The notes under the pieces were generated by a model. It did not search any database, was not told the DNA's origin, and saw only the letters and a list, made by a program, of their open reading frames with translations. Shown in pieces: positions 52,366-61,362 of a DNA stretch of 64,000 nt (positions within the stretch are counted from its first letter, which is position 1; the number at the start of each line of letters is the position of its first letter). The position numbers were made by a program, and so were the translations under genes. The DNA comes from Neobacillus niacini. Its GTDB lineage: Bacteria > Bacillota > Bacilli > Bacillales > Cytobacillaceae. The stretch is taken from NCBI RefSeq assembly GCF_023715785.1, contig NZ_JAMBOX010000013.1, forward strand, positions 1-64,000, in the 5' to 3' direction.

Positions 52366-52397
52366 AAAGGCAATCAAAAGAAATTCAGGTGATGGCA

Positions 52398-53342
52398 TTG
52401 GATCAGGATAAATTAAATAAGGTCATTGAAGCGGCCAAATTATACTATCTACTGGACTATAATCAGCATGAGATCGCCAATATCCTAGGTGTTTCCAGAC
52501 CTACTGTATCACGATTATTGCAGCAGGCAAAAAGCGAAGGGATTGTCCAAATTACTATTACGGACCCAACTGAAAATGTGGAAAACCTGGCAAGCGAGCT
52601 TGAGCATAAGTTCAACTTAAAAAAGGCGATTGTTGCCTCGATTCCGCAATATGAAAACCATATTATTAAAAATTATCTAGGGGAAAAAGCAGCGGGATTC
52701 CTCGATGAAATTGTCAAGGACAATGATATTATCGGGGTGACTTGGGGGACTACGCTTTACCATGTTGCCATTGAGTTAAAGCAGAAATTTGTAAAAGACG
52801 TGAAGGTTGTGCAATTAAAAGGCGGAGTAAGTCATTCGGAGACGAATACTTATGCATCTGAAATACTGTATTTGTTTGGAAAGGCCTTTAATACTGCTCC
52901 TCACAATCTGCCGCTGCCGGCTATTGTTGACCATGTGGTGGTGAAACAAGCAATGAAGGCCGACCGCCATATCAGAAGAATATTGGAGCTTGGGAAGCAG
53001 GCAAATATTGCTTTATTTACAATTGGCCCAGTGAAAACGGACTCGTTATTATTTCAATTGGGTTATTTTACAGACAGCGACATCCAATCGCTCGAAGGAA
53101 AAGCAGTTGGCGATATTTGTTCCCGATTTTTTGATAAAGAGGGAAGGATCTGTAATGAAAGCCTAAATGAAAGAACGCTTGGGGTGAACTTGAATGATTT
53201 AAAAAACAAGGATTTTTCGATATTGGTGGCCGGCGGTCCAAATAAAATTGATGGGATATACGGGGCGCTAAAGGGCGGCTTTGCCAATGTACTGATTACC
53301 GACCACTATACTGCGAAATTCTTGTTGGGTAAAAAAGAATAA
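52398..53342 (+). CDS. deoR: Deoxyribonucleoside regulator DeoR (SorC family)
   Basis: A 314-residue SorC-family regulator. The N-terminal helix-turn-helix is YNQHEIANILGVSRPTVSRLLQQAKSEGIVQI. The C-terminal sugar-binding domain (about 55-314) has GVTWGTTLYHVA and GGPNKIDGIYGALKGGFANVLITD. In B. subtilis DeoR represses the deo operon and is released by deoxyribose-5-phosphate. TTG 52398 lies six bases after AGGTG; GTG 52389 and ATG 52392 are alternatives that overlap that site. It is followed by deoC. Confidence 0.92.
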   Translation: MDQDKLNKVIEAAKLYYLLDYNQHEIANILGVSRPTVSRLLQQAKSEGIVQITITDPTENVENLASELEHKFNLKKAIVASIPQYENHIIKNYLGEKAAGFLDEIVKDNDIIGVTWGTTLYHVAIELKQKFVKDVKVVQLKGGVSHSETNTYASEILYLFGKAFNTAPHNLPLPAIVDHVVVKQAMKADRHIRRILELGKQANIALFTIGPVKTDSLLFQLGYFTDSDIQSLEGKAVGDICSRFFDKEGRICNESLNERTLGVNLNDLKNKDFSILVAGGPNKIDGIYGALKGGFANVLITDHYTAKFLLGKKE

Positions 53343-53383
53343 AATGGGCATTTTTGTGTCTTGTGCAAAAGAAAAATTATCAT

Positions 53384-53428
53384 ATGTTCATTTACTGATT
53401 TACAAATGTTCACATGCTTTGATATAGT
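53384..53428 (+). promoter_or_regulatory. deoC promoter with two ATGTTCA direct repeats
   Basis: ATGTTCA occurs at 53384-53390 and 53406-53412, 22 bp apart (two helical turns). TTTACA (53399-53404) and TATAGT (53423-53428) give an 18-bp spaced promoter that the repeats straddle. The element is a candidate DeoR operator. Confidence 0.55.
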
Positions 53429-53477
53429 TATTTTGGTTAAACTAACGGTAACTTTAAAAAATGGGGGGCAATGAAAC

Positions 53478-54152
53478 ATGAGCCAAAATATTGCGAAAAT
53501 GATCGACCATACATTGTTAAAAGCAGATGCCACAAAAGAGCAAATCATTAAACTAGCCAAGGAAGCAAAAGAGTATTCCTTTGCTTCTGTTTGTGTAAAC
53601 CCGACATGGGTTAAGACAGCCGCCGAGTTACTTAAAGATACGCCGGATGTTAAGGTTTGTACGGTTATCGGTTTCCCGCTCGGGGCAACAACTTCTGAGA
53701 CTAAAGCATTCGAAACAAAGAATGCTATTGAAAATGGCGCGACAGAAATTGATATGGTCATTAATGTTGGTGCTTTGAAGGATAAACAAGACAACTTTGT
53801 GGAACAGGACATCAGGGCTGTCGTAGATGCGGCAACAGGAAAGGCGATTGTAAAGGTAATCATCGAAACTTCACTGTTGACAGATGAAGAAAAGAAACGC
53901 GCATGTGAGCTTTCAGTAAAAGCAGGTGCAGATTTCGTTAAGACATCAACCGGCTTCTCAACTGGTGGGGCAACTGTGGAAGATATTCGTTTAATGCGTG
54001 AAACAGTAGGGCCAGAAATTGGCGTAAAGGCATCTGGCGGAGTCAGAAGCCGAGAGGATGCGCTTGCCATGATTGAGGCCGGTGCAACTAGAATTGGAGC
54101 AAGCTCAGGTGTTGCAATCAGCAAGGGTGAAATTTCCAGCAGCAATTACTAA
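53478..54152 (+). CDS. deoC: Deoxyribose-phosphate aldolase
   Basis: A 224-residue class I aldolase that splits 2-deoxyribose-5-phosphate into acetaldehyde and glyceraldehyde-3-phosphate. The Schiff-base Lys155 sits in [10 protein letters not shown], Asp92 in EIDMVINVG, and Lys126 in AIVKVIIET. The ribosome site GGGGGGC is strong. It is followed by a small XapX-domain gene and not, as in B. subtilis, by nupC and pdp. Confidence 0.95.
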   Translation: MSQNIAKMIDHTLLKADATKEQIIKLAKEAKEYSFASVCVNPTWVKTAAELLKDTPDVKVCTVIGFPLGATTSETKAFETKNAIENGATEIDMVINVGALKDKQDNFVEQDIRAVVDAATGKAIVKVIIETSLLTDEEKKRACELSVKAGADFVKTSTGFSTGGATVEDIRLMRETVGPEIGVKASGGVRSREDALAMIEAGATRIGASSGVAISKGEISSSNY

Positions 54153-54171
54153 GTAATAGTGAGGGATTGAC

Positions 54172-54342
54172 ATGAAAGAGGTACTATTAGCTCTTGTAGC
54201 AGGTTTAGTTGTTGGAATGTTATTTAGATTCTTAAAGCTGCCCTTACCTGCGCCGCCTGTATTTTCAGCTGTTGTGGGTGTATTTGGGGTTTACTTTGGA
54301 GGCGTACTCCTCGACTGGATTATGAAGATGGTTCAGCAATAA
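54172..54342 (+). CDS. XapX-domain (DUF1427) small membrane protein
   Basis: A 56-residue protein of two hydrophobic helices: MKEVLLALVAGLVVGMLFRFLKLPLPAPPVF, then VVGVFGVYFGGVLLDW. The P-L-P-A-P-P loop is typical of the XapX family, which is of unknown function. ATG 54172 follows GAGGGA at 19 bp past the deoC stop, so it may be co-transcribed. It is short and would be missed by length cut-offs. Confidence 0.85.
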   Translation: MKEVLLALVAGLVVGMLFRFLKLPLPAPPVFSAVVGVFGVYFGGVLLDWIMKMVQQ

Positions 54343-54354
54343 CAAGCTAAAAAA

Positions 54355-54394
54355 AGAGGCTTTTCCGCAATATACGCGGAAAACCTCTTTTTTT
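54355..54394 (+). terminator. Terminator of the deo genes
   Basis: AGAGG-C-TTTTCCGC pairs with GCGGAAAA-CCTCT and is followed by TTTTTTT. Confidence 0.9.
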
Positions 54395-54410
54395 GTTGCA
54401 TCAAAGGTAA

Positions 54411-54444
54411 AAAACCCAGGGTCATGAAAATGACCCTGGGTTTT
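54411..54444 (-). terminator. Terminator of the pit operon
   Basis: AAAACCCAGGGTCA pairs with TGACCCTGGGTTTT around TGAAAA. It ends the minus-strand phosphate transporter gene three bases away and is symmetric. Confidence 0.92.
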
Positions 54445-54446
54445 GA

Positions 54447-55445
54447 TTAAAAGAATAAATTAAGTATGAAATAAGAAATTCCAGCAATTAGTGCAGTGAT
54501 TGGCAGGGTAATGACCCAGGTAACAAGCATACGTTGTGCTGTATCCCATTTTACGCCTTTAATTCGGTGGGATGCCCCTACACCAAGAATACCAGAAGAA
54601 ATAACATGGGTTGTACTGACGGGTACATGGATGTAGCTTGCCCCAAATATAACGGCAGCGCCGGTTAAATCGGCTGCAACTCCATTAATTGGCCTGATTT
54701 TCATGATCTTTCCGCCGACGGTTTTAATGATTTTCCATCCGCCAACGGAAGTGCCAAGTCCCATTGCAGTAGCACAGGAGATTTGAACCCAGGTTTGAAC
54801 TTCATCTCCGCTTTGATATCCATTGGCAATTAAAGCCATTGTAATGATTCCCATTGCTTTTTGGGCATCATTAGTTCCATGGGAAAATGATTGCAATGCC
54901 GCAGTAGCGACTTGAAGGTATCTAAAATTCCGATTTGTTTTTGTTAAGTTAAAGTTTTTGAACACTACTTTAAAAATACTATAGATAATGTATCCAACCA
55001 CAAAAGCCAAGACTGGCGAAAGTAGAAGAGCTTCAAGAATTTTAATAAAACCGCTATAGTTTAGCGCGTTTACTCCTTCCGCTGCAAGTGCAGCCCCGGC
55101 AATTGAGCCAATTAGAGCATGTGATGAACTGCTCGGTATACCGTAATACCATGTAAGCAGATTCCAAAAAATAGCGGCAATTAGTGCGGCGAGAATGACA
55201 ACGGACCCGTTTGAAAGTGTGAATGGGTCAACGATATCCTTTGAAATCGTTTTGGCAACCCCCGTAAATGTCATAGCGCCGACAAAGTTCATAATCGCGG
55301 CCAAGAGTATTGCTTGCCGAGGTTTTAGTGCCTTTGTCGATACAGAGGTGGCAATCGAATTGGCAGTATCATGAAAACCATTGATAAAGTCAAATGATAG
55401 CGCAAATATAACAATTAATACTGTTAGGATAAGAATTAAATCCAT
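54447..55445 (-). CDS. pit: Inorganic phosphate transporter, PiT family
   Basis: A 332-residue membrane protein with ten hydrophobic segments and the duplicated PiT signatures: GFHDTANSIATSVSTKAL near the N-terminus and SHGTNDAQKAMGIITMAL in the second half, then PVSTTHVISSGILGVG. It is a low-affinity, proton- or metal-coupled phosphate importer. Cotranscribed with a DUF47 gene 11 bp upstream. It is preceded by a regular ribosome site. Confidence 0.94.
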   Translation of the reverse strand: MDLILILTVLIVIFALSFDFINGFHDTANSIATSVSTKALKPRQAILLAAIMNFVGAMTFTGVAKTISKDIVDPFTLSNGSVVILAALIAAIFWNLLTWYYGIPSSSSHALIGSIAGAALAAEGVNALNYSGFIKILEALLLSPVLAFVVGYIIYSIFKVVFKNFNLTKTNRNFRYLQVATAALQSFSHGTNDAQKAMGIITMALIANGYQSGDEVQTWVQISCATAMGLGTSVGGWKIIKTVGGKIMKIRPINGVAADLTGAAVIFGASYIHVPVSTTHVISSGILGVGASHRIKGVKWDTAQRMLVTWVITLPITALIAGISYFILNLFF

Positions 55446-55456
55446 TTGTTTACTCC

Positions 55457-56074
55457 TTACGCATTTTTCATGATGATGGTTTCAAGGGTGTTGGCTACAG
55501 TTTGGCAGCTATCGGCAATATCTTCTAGGTTTTCATAAATTTCCTTATATTGAATGATTCGGATTGGATCTTTTTCTACATTAAATAGATTTTTTATCGA
55601 TTGTCGCAGCACGTTATCACATTTTGATTCGTAATCTTTGATTTTGATGGCATGTTCCCTGATTTGCGGAAGTTTTTTATTCGATAGCAGTTCTATAGAT
55701 TTATCGATTTCATGTACGCTATTTTGAATAGCGTTGACAAATTGCATCATAAATTCATCCGCTTGGGTAATTGAATACATTTCAAACAGTGCAGCTGTAG
55801 CTTCAAGGCCATCAAGCACATCATCCATTGTCATGGCAAGATGCAGGATGTCTTCGCGTTCAATTGGGGTAATGAAGGCATCATTAAGCTCTTTAATCAC
55901 CTCATGAACAAACGTATCACCCTTTGATTCGATCTCTTTCATTCTTTCTGAAAAAATTTTTAAATCGCTGACTTCCTTTAATTTGTATTCGGTAAAGAAA
56001 TTGACGCCCTCTTTAAGGTTAGAGGAGATATTGTGTAACATTACCGAGAACTTGTCATGTTTTTTGAATGCCAT
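55457..56074 (-). CDS. DUF47/PhoU-like protein partner of Pit
   Basis: A 205-residue, nearly all-helical PhoU-like protein (ERMKEIESKGDTFVHEVIKELNDAFITPIEREDILHLAMTMDDVLDGLEATA). The E-x-x-x-D motifs of PhoU-like metal sites occur in both halves. DUF47 proteins control Pit transport activity. It heads the two-gene operon and overlaps no other gene. Confidence 0.92.
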   Translation of the reverse strand: MAFKKHDKFSVMLHNISSNLKEGVNFFTEYKLKEVSDLKIFSERMKEIESKGDTFVHEVIKELNDAFITPIEREDILHLAMTMDDVLDGLEATAALFEMYSITQADEFMMQFVNAIQNSVHEIDKSIELLSNKKLPQIREHAIKIKDYESKCDNVLRQSIKNLFNVEKDPIRIIQYKEIYENLEDIADSCQTVANTLETIIMKNA

Positions 56075-56425
56075 AATAAATTAAAACCTCCAATATAATA
56101 GGTCAGAATTGGTGATGAACGAAAATAATTTTATATGATAGGTAGCGGAAAGTAAAAAGTAATTTAACTAAATTTACAAAAACTTAACATTTGAATTTTC
56201 TAATTATTAACCATGACGATAATACTTTTTACTTTTGCCAACAAATCCAAGAATATGTATGTGGTTTTAACCATAGACAGGAAATATTCTCGTAAAAAGT
56301 CTTGGCGGTGAGTAAAAAATTAATAATTGGGTAAGGTATTTAGTACAGGCAGTGCTACTGTTTGTACAGGCTCAACAGCTTAGAAATTAAGTAAATCGGT
56401 GAATACTGAAAAGGAGTGTTCTAAC
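56075..56425. other. 351-bp intergenic region between pit operon and glsB-like gene
   Basis: No ORF with a ribosome site is visible. On the plus strand TTAACT, TTTACA and TTAACA (56164, 56173, 56184) resemble a Pho box but are spaced 9 then 11 bp. The direct repeat GTACAGGC occurs twice near 56343-56371. The rest is AT-rich and presumably holds both divergent promoters. Confidence 0.5.
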
Positions 56426-56680
56426 GTGAGCTTTATTTGGGCATTAATTGTCGGTGGAGTTATTGGATGGTTAGCCGGCCTTATCGTAGGCAGAGATGTA
56501 CCAGGCGGCATTATAGGAAATATCATCGCAGGATTTGTAGGAGCATGGCTCGGACAGGCCGTTTTAGGAGACTGGGGACCAGAGGTGGCAGAGTTTGCAA
56601 TCATACCTGCCATCATTGGTGCAGCAGTATTAGTTTTATTGTTAAGCTTCGTTATGCGGGCCTTCCGAAAAGCAAGCTAA
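56426..56680 (+). CDS. GlsB/YeaQ/YmgE-family small membrane protein
   Basis: An 84-residue protein with three hydrophobic segments rich in glycine (GWLAGLIVGRDVPGGIIGNIIAGFVGAWLGQAVLG), the transglycosylase-associated protein family. Members are often stress-induced; function is unknown. GTG 56426 follows AAGGAGTG by about eight bases. The frame is open to GTG 56399 without a site. A terminator follows. Confidence 0.88.
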   Translation: MSFIWALIVGGVIGWLAGLIVGRDVPGGIIGNIIAGFVGAWLGQAVLGDWGPEVAEFAIIPAIIGAAVLVLLLSFVMRAFRKAS

Positions 56681-56686
56681 AAAGGC

Positions 56687-56720
56687 AAAAAGCCTCCCTT
56701 CAAAATTGGGGAGGCTTTTT
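56687..56720. terminator. Terminator between convergent glsB-like and rluA-like genes
   Basis: AAAAAGCCTCCC pairs with GGGGAGGCTTTTT. Its right edge touches the stop codon of the minus-strand gene at 56720. Confidence 0.9.
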
Positions 56721-57643
56721 CAAATGGTCAACAAATCGATATTTTTAAAAATATCCGGTTCATCTTTAAACGGTGCATGACAAACAATTTTTTCTTCCGT
56801 AAAAGGATGAGTAAATTCAAGTTTGGCCGCATGCAATGCCTGCCTATGAACGACTGGTTTCCCTCCATAAAGAGTGTCCCCCAGCAATGGATGCCCGATG
56901 TGGCTAAAATGAACGCGAATTTGATGTGTTCTTCCTGTATCCAGCCAGCATTTTACATACGATAGCCTTTTAAGCTTATCTTCCATCACAACCCGGTAAT
57001 GGGTGGTTGCTGCTTGTCCAGAGGGTGATACCCTTCTTCTTGTTGGATGATGGCGGTCGCGGCCAATTGCTGCTTGAATGGTACCGCGTTTTTGTTTTAA
57101 TATGCCATCCACCAATGCCAAATAGGTGCGTTTTATTTTTCGCTCAACAAGTGCACGGTCGAGAATTGCTCCTGCCATGGCGTGCTTAGCAAATAGGATC
57201 GCTCCGGACGTATCCCGGTCAAGGCGGTGAATTTGCCGGATGTCGCGGATTTCTCCTTGCGACAGCAGATGAAAACAGGCGCCATTTACAAGGGTATTTG
57301 TTTCCTGTTTGGGATCATTGGGATGAGTGTTGATAAACGGCGGTTTATTGAGAACCAGCACATGGTCATCCTCAAAAAGAATTTCTAACTCCTGGAAATG
57401 CGGAGTAATATGCGTTTCTTCCGCCTCGAATAAACGAAGCTGAAGCTTTGAACCAGCAGCGAGCGGCGTTCCCCAATTGGCTGCTTCGCCATCAATTCGA
57501 ACCTTTTTTTCCATTCGGAAAGTGTGAGTTAATTTTTTTGGGACCTCCCACAGATCCCGAAACAGACTTTCAATGTTTTTTCCTTGCCAAGGATCGGGGA
57601 CAATGACTTGAAACCATTCTCCCATGCGGCTTGTATGAATCAT
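56720..57643 (-). CDS. RluA-family pseudouridine synthase (YhcT-like)
   Basis: A 307-residue enzyme. A degenerate N-terminal S4-like region is followed by the catalytic core with HRLDRDTSGAILFAK (catalytic Asp), then RTYLALVDG and GRTHQIRVHFSHIGHPLLGDTLYGG. It isomerises uridines in rRNA or tRNA. ATG 57643 follows AGGTGAG; the frame is open to a GTG at 57655. A yhcU-like gene diverges from it, as in the B. subtilis yhcT-yhcU region. Confidence 0.9.
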   Translation of the reverse strand: MIHTSRMGEWFQVIVPDPWQGKNIESLFRDLWEVPKKLTHTFRMEKKVRIDGEAANWGTPLAAGSKLQLRLFEAEETHITPHFQELEILFEDDHVLVLNKPPFINTHPNDPKQETNTLVNGACFHLLSQGEIRDIRQIHRLDRDTSGAILFAKHAMAGAILDRALVERKIKRTYLALVDGILKQKRGTIQAAIGRDRHHPTRRRVSPSGQAATTHYRVVMEDKLKRLSYVKCWLDTGRTHQIRVHFSHIGHPLLGDTLYGGKPVVHRQALHAAKLEFTHPFTEEKIVCHAPFKDEPDIFKNIDLLTI

Positions 57644-57754
57644 GACAAATCTCACCTGCTATCCACTAATTACCACCGAAAAGGTAGGATTAGATATGGT
57701 ATTCTTATCATATATAATACGACAGAAAACAGCGATGGCAAAGGTGGGTTGGTA

Positions 57755-58153
57755 GTGAAGATTGTTTTTGCCTCGACTCCGGGTCAGGAAGAAGAAATAT
57801 GTAAGCTAGTGAGGTATATATATTCAAATATTTTTCCGCTTTATTTTTCTGATGATGATATCGATCAGTTCCAACAATTGAAAATATTGCATACCTCCGA
57901 ACAGCAGCTGCAGGAATTTGGTACATTGAGGGATGCCTTTCAAGTGATGGCTAGTATCCAAACTTTGATCTCCATCCTTGAATCCCCGTTGCTTGATGAT
58001 CAATATGAGGGGTTGTTTAATAAAAATGTGGCAACTCTTGAGGAGTTTGGCCTGGCATTTCCGTTTGCCTACGTACAATTTGTTGAAGCGAAAAATATGA
58101 AAAATACAATTCTGAGTATGTATACAAAAGCGGACAATGAATTACTGGTCTAA
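57755..58153 (+). CDS. yhcU: YhcU-like protein (DUF5365)
   Basis: A 132-residue soluble helical protein beginning MKIVFASTPGQEEEICKLVRYIYSNIFP. No catalytic motif is visible. Length and the neighbour (RluA-type synthase) match YhcU of B. subtilis; function is unknown. GTG 57755 lies six bases after AAGGTGGG; the frame is open far upstream but overlaps the divergent gene. Confidence 0.8.
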   Translation: MKIVFASTPGQEEEICKLVRYIYSNIFPLYFSDDDIDQFQQLKILHTSEQQLQEFGTLRDAFQVMASIQTLISILESPLLDDQYEGLFNKNVATLEEFGLAFPFAYVQFVEAKNMKNTILSMYTKADNELLV

Positions 58154-58183
58154 GAAAAAGCCGTCTAGGCTTTTTCTTTTTTT
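58152..58183 (+). terminator. Terminator of yhcU
   Basis: AAGAAAAAGCC pairs with GGCTTTTTCTT around GTCTA, followed by a T run. Confidence 0.9.
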
Positions 58184-58330
58184 ATGGTTAAGGTATTATA
58201 GAAAGGGATTGCTGTATACATAGGAGAATGCAAAAATTGTCGGGTAAATGTTGGCAATTTTTAAAGGAGTTACACCCTGGCGACAAGAAACAATATTATT
58301 GAATAGCAACTCGAAGGAGGGTTCCTAAGG

Positions 58331-60070
58331 ATGGACTGGAAAGCGACTGCGAAAAGTTGGCTGGAATTCAAAGATTTGGATTCTGAGCTAAAAAAACAGT
58401 TGAAAGCTCTTTGGCAGGATGAGAAACTGCTGGAAGAAGCATTTTATAAAAATTTGGAGTTTGGCACTGGCGGGATGCGGGGTGAGATTGGCGTCGGCAC
58501 TAATCGGATGAATCTTTACACTGTCCGCAAAGCTTCTGCTGGTTTGGCTGCATACATAGAGGATCACGGTCATGAGGCAAAACGGCGCGGAGTGGTCATT
58601 GCCTATGATTCCCGTCATAAATCACCGGAATTTGCCATGGAAGCGGCCAGAACACTGGCGACAAGAGGTATTCAAACCTATGTGTTTGACGAACTACGGC
58701 CAACCCCGGAACTATCGTTTGCCTTGAGGCAATTAAATGCATTTTCCGGCATTGTCATTACCGCAAGCCATAATCCCCCGGAATATAACGGCTACAAGGT
58801 TTACGGTCCTGATGGCGGGCAGCTTCCGCTGGCACCGGCAGATGAGGTCATTGCCAAGGTGAATGAAATCAACAATGAATTACTGATGAAGGTTGACAGT
58901 GAAGACACGCTGCGTGCGACCGGTTTAATCAAAACGATCGGAGCAGACATTGATCAGGCCTACATAGAAAAACTTAAAACCATCTCCGAAAATCAGGGGC
59001 TTGCCAATGAAACAGACATCAAAATTGTTTTTACTCCGTTACATGGCACAGCCAATAAGCCTGTTAGGGCCGCACTTGCAGCCTTGGGATATAAAAATGT
59101 GACGGTTGTAAAAGAACAGGAGCTCCCGGATCCGGAATTTTCAACGGTTAAAAGCCCTAACCCGGAAGAACACGCCGCTTTTGAATTGGCAATCCGTGAA
59201 GGGAAACGGGTTGGCGCCGATCTGTTAATCGGTACAGACCCGGATGCAGACCGCTTGGGAATTGCCGTTCGGAATCACGAAGGCGAGTACGTTGTCCTGA
59301 CAGGTAACCAAACTGGAGCCTTATTGCTGGATTATTTATTATCCCAGAAAAAGCAAAAAGGCACGCTTCCCAAGAATGGAATTGTATTTAAAACGATTGT
59401 AACCTCGGAGATTGGCCGTAAAATTGCCTCTGCTTATGGGTTAGAGACAGAAGACGTCTTAACTGGTTTTAAATTCATTGCCGAGAAAATTAAACAATAT
59501 GAAGAAACCGGTGAACACACCTTTTTATTTGGTTATGAGGAATCATATGGCTATCTGATTGGTGACTTTGCCCGTGATAAAGATGCGGTTCAGGCCGCTT
59601 TGCTTGCAACCGAGGTTTGTGCCCATTATAAAAAGAAGGGCATGTCTCTTTACGAAGGCTTGATGTGCGTTTTTGAAAAATACGGATATTTTCAGGAAGG
59701 CCTGCGTTCATTGACCTTAAAAGGCAAAGAGGGTGCAGAATTGATTCAACGGATATTAACGTCCTTCCGCAAGGAACCTCTTACTGGCCTAGGATCATTA
59801 AAAACGGCTGTAACCGAAGATTACTTAATTGGAAAAAGAATGACATCCACTGGTGAAGAAAAAATCGACCTGCCGAAGTCCAATGTCCTTAAATATACCT
59901 TTGAGGATGGAACATGGGTCTGCTTGCGCCCATCGGGTACAGAGCCAAAAGTAAAATTTTATTTTGGCGTAAACAGTTCAAGCCTTGCAGAAAGCAAAGC
60001 AAAATTGCTGCAAATTGAACAGGACTTTATGTCAGTTGTCGACCAAAAAATCAAACAGGCTCAATCCTAA
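58331..60070 (+). CDS. pgcA: Alpha-phosphoglucomutase PgcA
   Basis: A 579-residue phosphohexomutase interconverting glucose-6-P and glucose-1-P, used for UDP-glucose, teichoic acid and glycolipid synthesis. The catalytic serine lies in [13 protein letters not shown], the magnesium site is GTDPDADR, and the phosphate-binding loop is [12 protein letters not shown]. The N-terminal [12 protein letters not shown] is typical. The ribosome site GAAGGAGGG is strong. It is monocistronic. Confidence 0.95.
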   Translation: MDWKATAKSWLEFKDLDSELKKQLKALWQDEKLLEEAFYKNLEFGTGGMRGEIGVGTNRMNLYTVRKASAGLAAYIEDHGHEAKRRGVVIAYDSRHKSPEFAMEAARTLATRGIQTYVFDELRPTPELSFALRQLNAFSGIVITASHNPPEYNGYKVYGPDGGQLPLAPADEVIAKVNEINNELLMKVDSEDTLRATGLIKTIGADIDQAYIEKLKTISENQGLANETDIKIVFTPLHGTANKPVRAALAALGYKNVTVVKEQELPDPEFSTVKSPNPEEHAAFELAIREGKRVGADLLIGTDPDADRLGIAVRNHEGEYVVLTGNQTGALLLDYLLSQKKQKGTLPKNGIVFKTIVTSEIGRKIASAYGLETEDVLTGFKFIAEKIKQYEETGEHTFLFGYEESYGYLIGDFARDKDAVQAALLATEVCAHYKKKGMSLYEGLMCVFEKYGYFQEGLRSLTLKGKEGAELIQRILTSFRKEPLTGLGSLKTAVTEDYLIGKRMTSTGEEKIDLPKSNVLKYTFEDGTWVCLRPSGTEPKVKFYFGVNSSSLAESKAKLLQIEQDFMSVVDQKIKQAQS

Positions 60071-60089
60071 AAAGGAGAGTCCGATGTTA

Positions 60090-60122
60090 AGACCCGAAAG
60101 GCATGGCCTTTCGGGGTTTTTG
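60090..60122 (+). terminator. Terminator of pgcA
   Basis: GACCCGAAAGGC pairs with GCCTTTCGGGGTT (one mismatch region), followed by TTTTTG. Confidence 0.88.
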
Positions 60123-60233
60123 TTTTTAAGTTACGACTTTAGTCTTAGAAAAAGCGATACTTTTTTCTAAGGAGTTATTAGGAATTCTTGGTATAATGAG
60201 GAAAAAGGCCGTAAAATTTGGGGGATAAAGATA

Positions 60234-61349
60234 ATGGGAGAGAACCATCTATCGGATTTGCAAATTTTAAAGGAAATTGCAGAACTTTTAAATCGAGGGA
60301 CAGATCCGTATATCGTCCTTTCAGAGGTTTTAAAGAAGCTGCTGCATGTAACAGGATTACAAACGGGGTGGATTTTTTTAATTGATGATTCTGGGAGACT
60401 CGAACTGGCCGCTAAGGAAAATTTGCCGCCAGCCTTATCTCAAAGCAACTATACTCCCATGTGCAGCGGCGATTGCTGGTGTATCGACCGCTATAGCGAT
60501 GGGCGGTTGGATAAGGCTACCAACATCATTGAATGCAAACGCCTGGAAGATGCGATTGAACGGAAAACGGGCGATACAAGGGGATTAACCCACCATGCCA
60601 CCGTACCGCTTAAAGCGGGCGATGAAAAATTTGGCATCCTAAATGTGGGTTCTCCTTTTAAAAAGCATTTTACTAACGGAGAATTGGCGTTGTTGGAATC
60701 AGTGGCATTACAAATCGGTACGGCACTAAAACGAATAAAATTGACCCACAAAGACCAGGAAATCGCTTTAGCGGCAGAGCGGAATAGACTGGCCAGGGAC
60801 CTGCATGATTCTGTCAATCAATTGCTGTTTTCCTTAAGTCTGACTGCTTCCGGCGGCAAAGAAATGACCGATAAAAGGGAAGTTAAAGAGACATTTGGTT
60901 ATATTCAGGATTTGGCTCAGGAAGCGTTAAATGAAATGAGGGCGCTAATTTGGCAGCTGCGGCCAAGGGGATTAGAAAAGGGCATTGTGAGCGCGTTATG
61001 CAGTTATGGGGAAATGCTTGGTTTAACGGTGAATATTAAGGTAAATGGTGTCATCCATCTGCCATGCGCTATTGAAGAGGGGATTTGGCGGATTGGTCAG
61101 GAGGCATTGGCCAATTGCAAAAAACATTCGGGACAGTCTATAGTCGACCTATCCATTGAGGCCTCGGAAACCTATATTATGCTTATATTTAAAGATAAAG
61201 GCAGCGGTTTTATTTATGACGATACGAAAGAGTTGCCATCTCTCGGGCTAAAGAGCATGAAGAATCGGACAAAATCCTTAGCGGGTTCTTTTAAATTAAA
61301 AAGCAACCCTGGCAAGGGGACAACGGTGCAAGTAAAAATACCGTTTTAG
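60234..61349 (+). CDS. yhcY: GAF-domain sensor histidine kinase, YhcY/AirS-like
   Basis: A 371-residue soluble kinase. An N-terminal GAF domain (about 15-165) holds a cysteine cluster C77-x3-C81-x-C83 and C101. His191 lies in RNRLARDLHDSVNQLLFSLSL (HisKA_3 type), followed by an ATPase domain with GQEALANCKKHS, DKGSGF and GLKSMKNR. Staphylococcal AirS, a relative, binds an iron-sulfur cluster in its GAF domain and senses redox state, so a similar cluster is plausible. The regulator gene follows 13 bp later. Confidence 0.88.
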   Translation: MGENHLSDLQILKEIAELLNRGTDPYIVLSEVLKKLLHVTGLQTGWIFLIDDSGRLELAAKENLPPALSQSNYTPMCSGDCWCIDRYSDGRLDKATNIIECKRLEDAIERKTGDTRGLTHHATVPLKAGDEKFGILNVGSPFKKHFTNGELALLESVALQIGTALKRIKLTHKDQEIALAAERNRLARDLHDSVNQLLFSLSLTASGGKEMTDKREVKETFGYIQDLAQEALNEMRALIWQLRPRGLEKGIVSALCSYGEMLGLTVNIKVNGVIHLPCAIEEGIWRIGQEALANCKKHSGQSIVDLSIEASETYIMLIFKDKGSGFIYDDTKELPSLGLKSMKNRTKSLAGSFKLKSNPGKGTTVQVKIPF

Positions 61350-61362
61350 GGAGAGAAAAAAC

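Noticed and set aside
53306..54145. Long minus-strand ORF of 279 codons over deoC
   Set aside because: It lies antisense to deoC, has low-complexity Ser/Ala/Val composition typical of a shadow frame, and has no ribosome site. deoC matches a known family throughout.
56164..56189. Pho box before the pit operon
   Set aside because: The three TTAACA-like hexamers have irregular spacing (9 and 11 bp) and lie on the non-coding strand. AT-rich sequence gives such matches easily.
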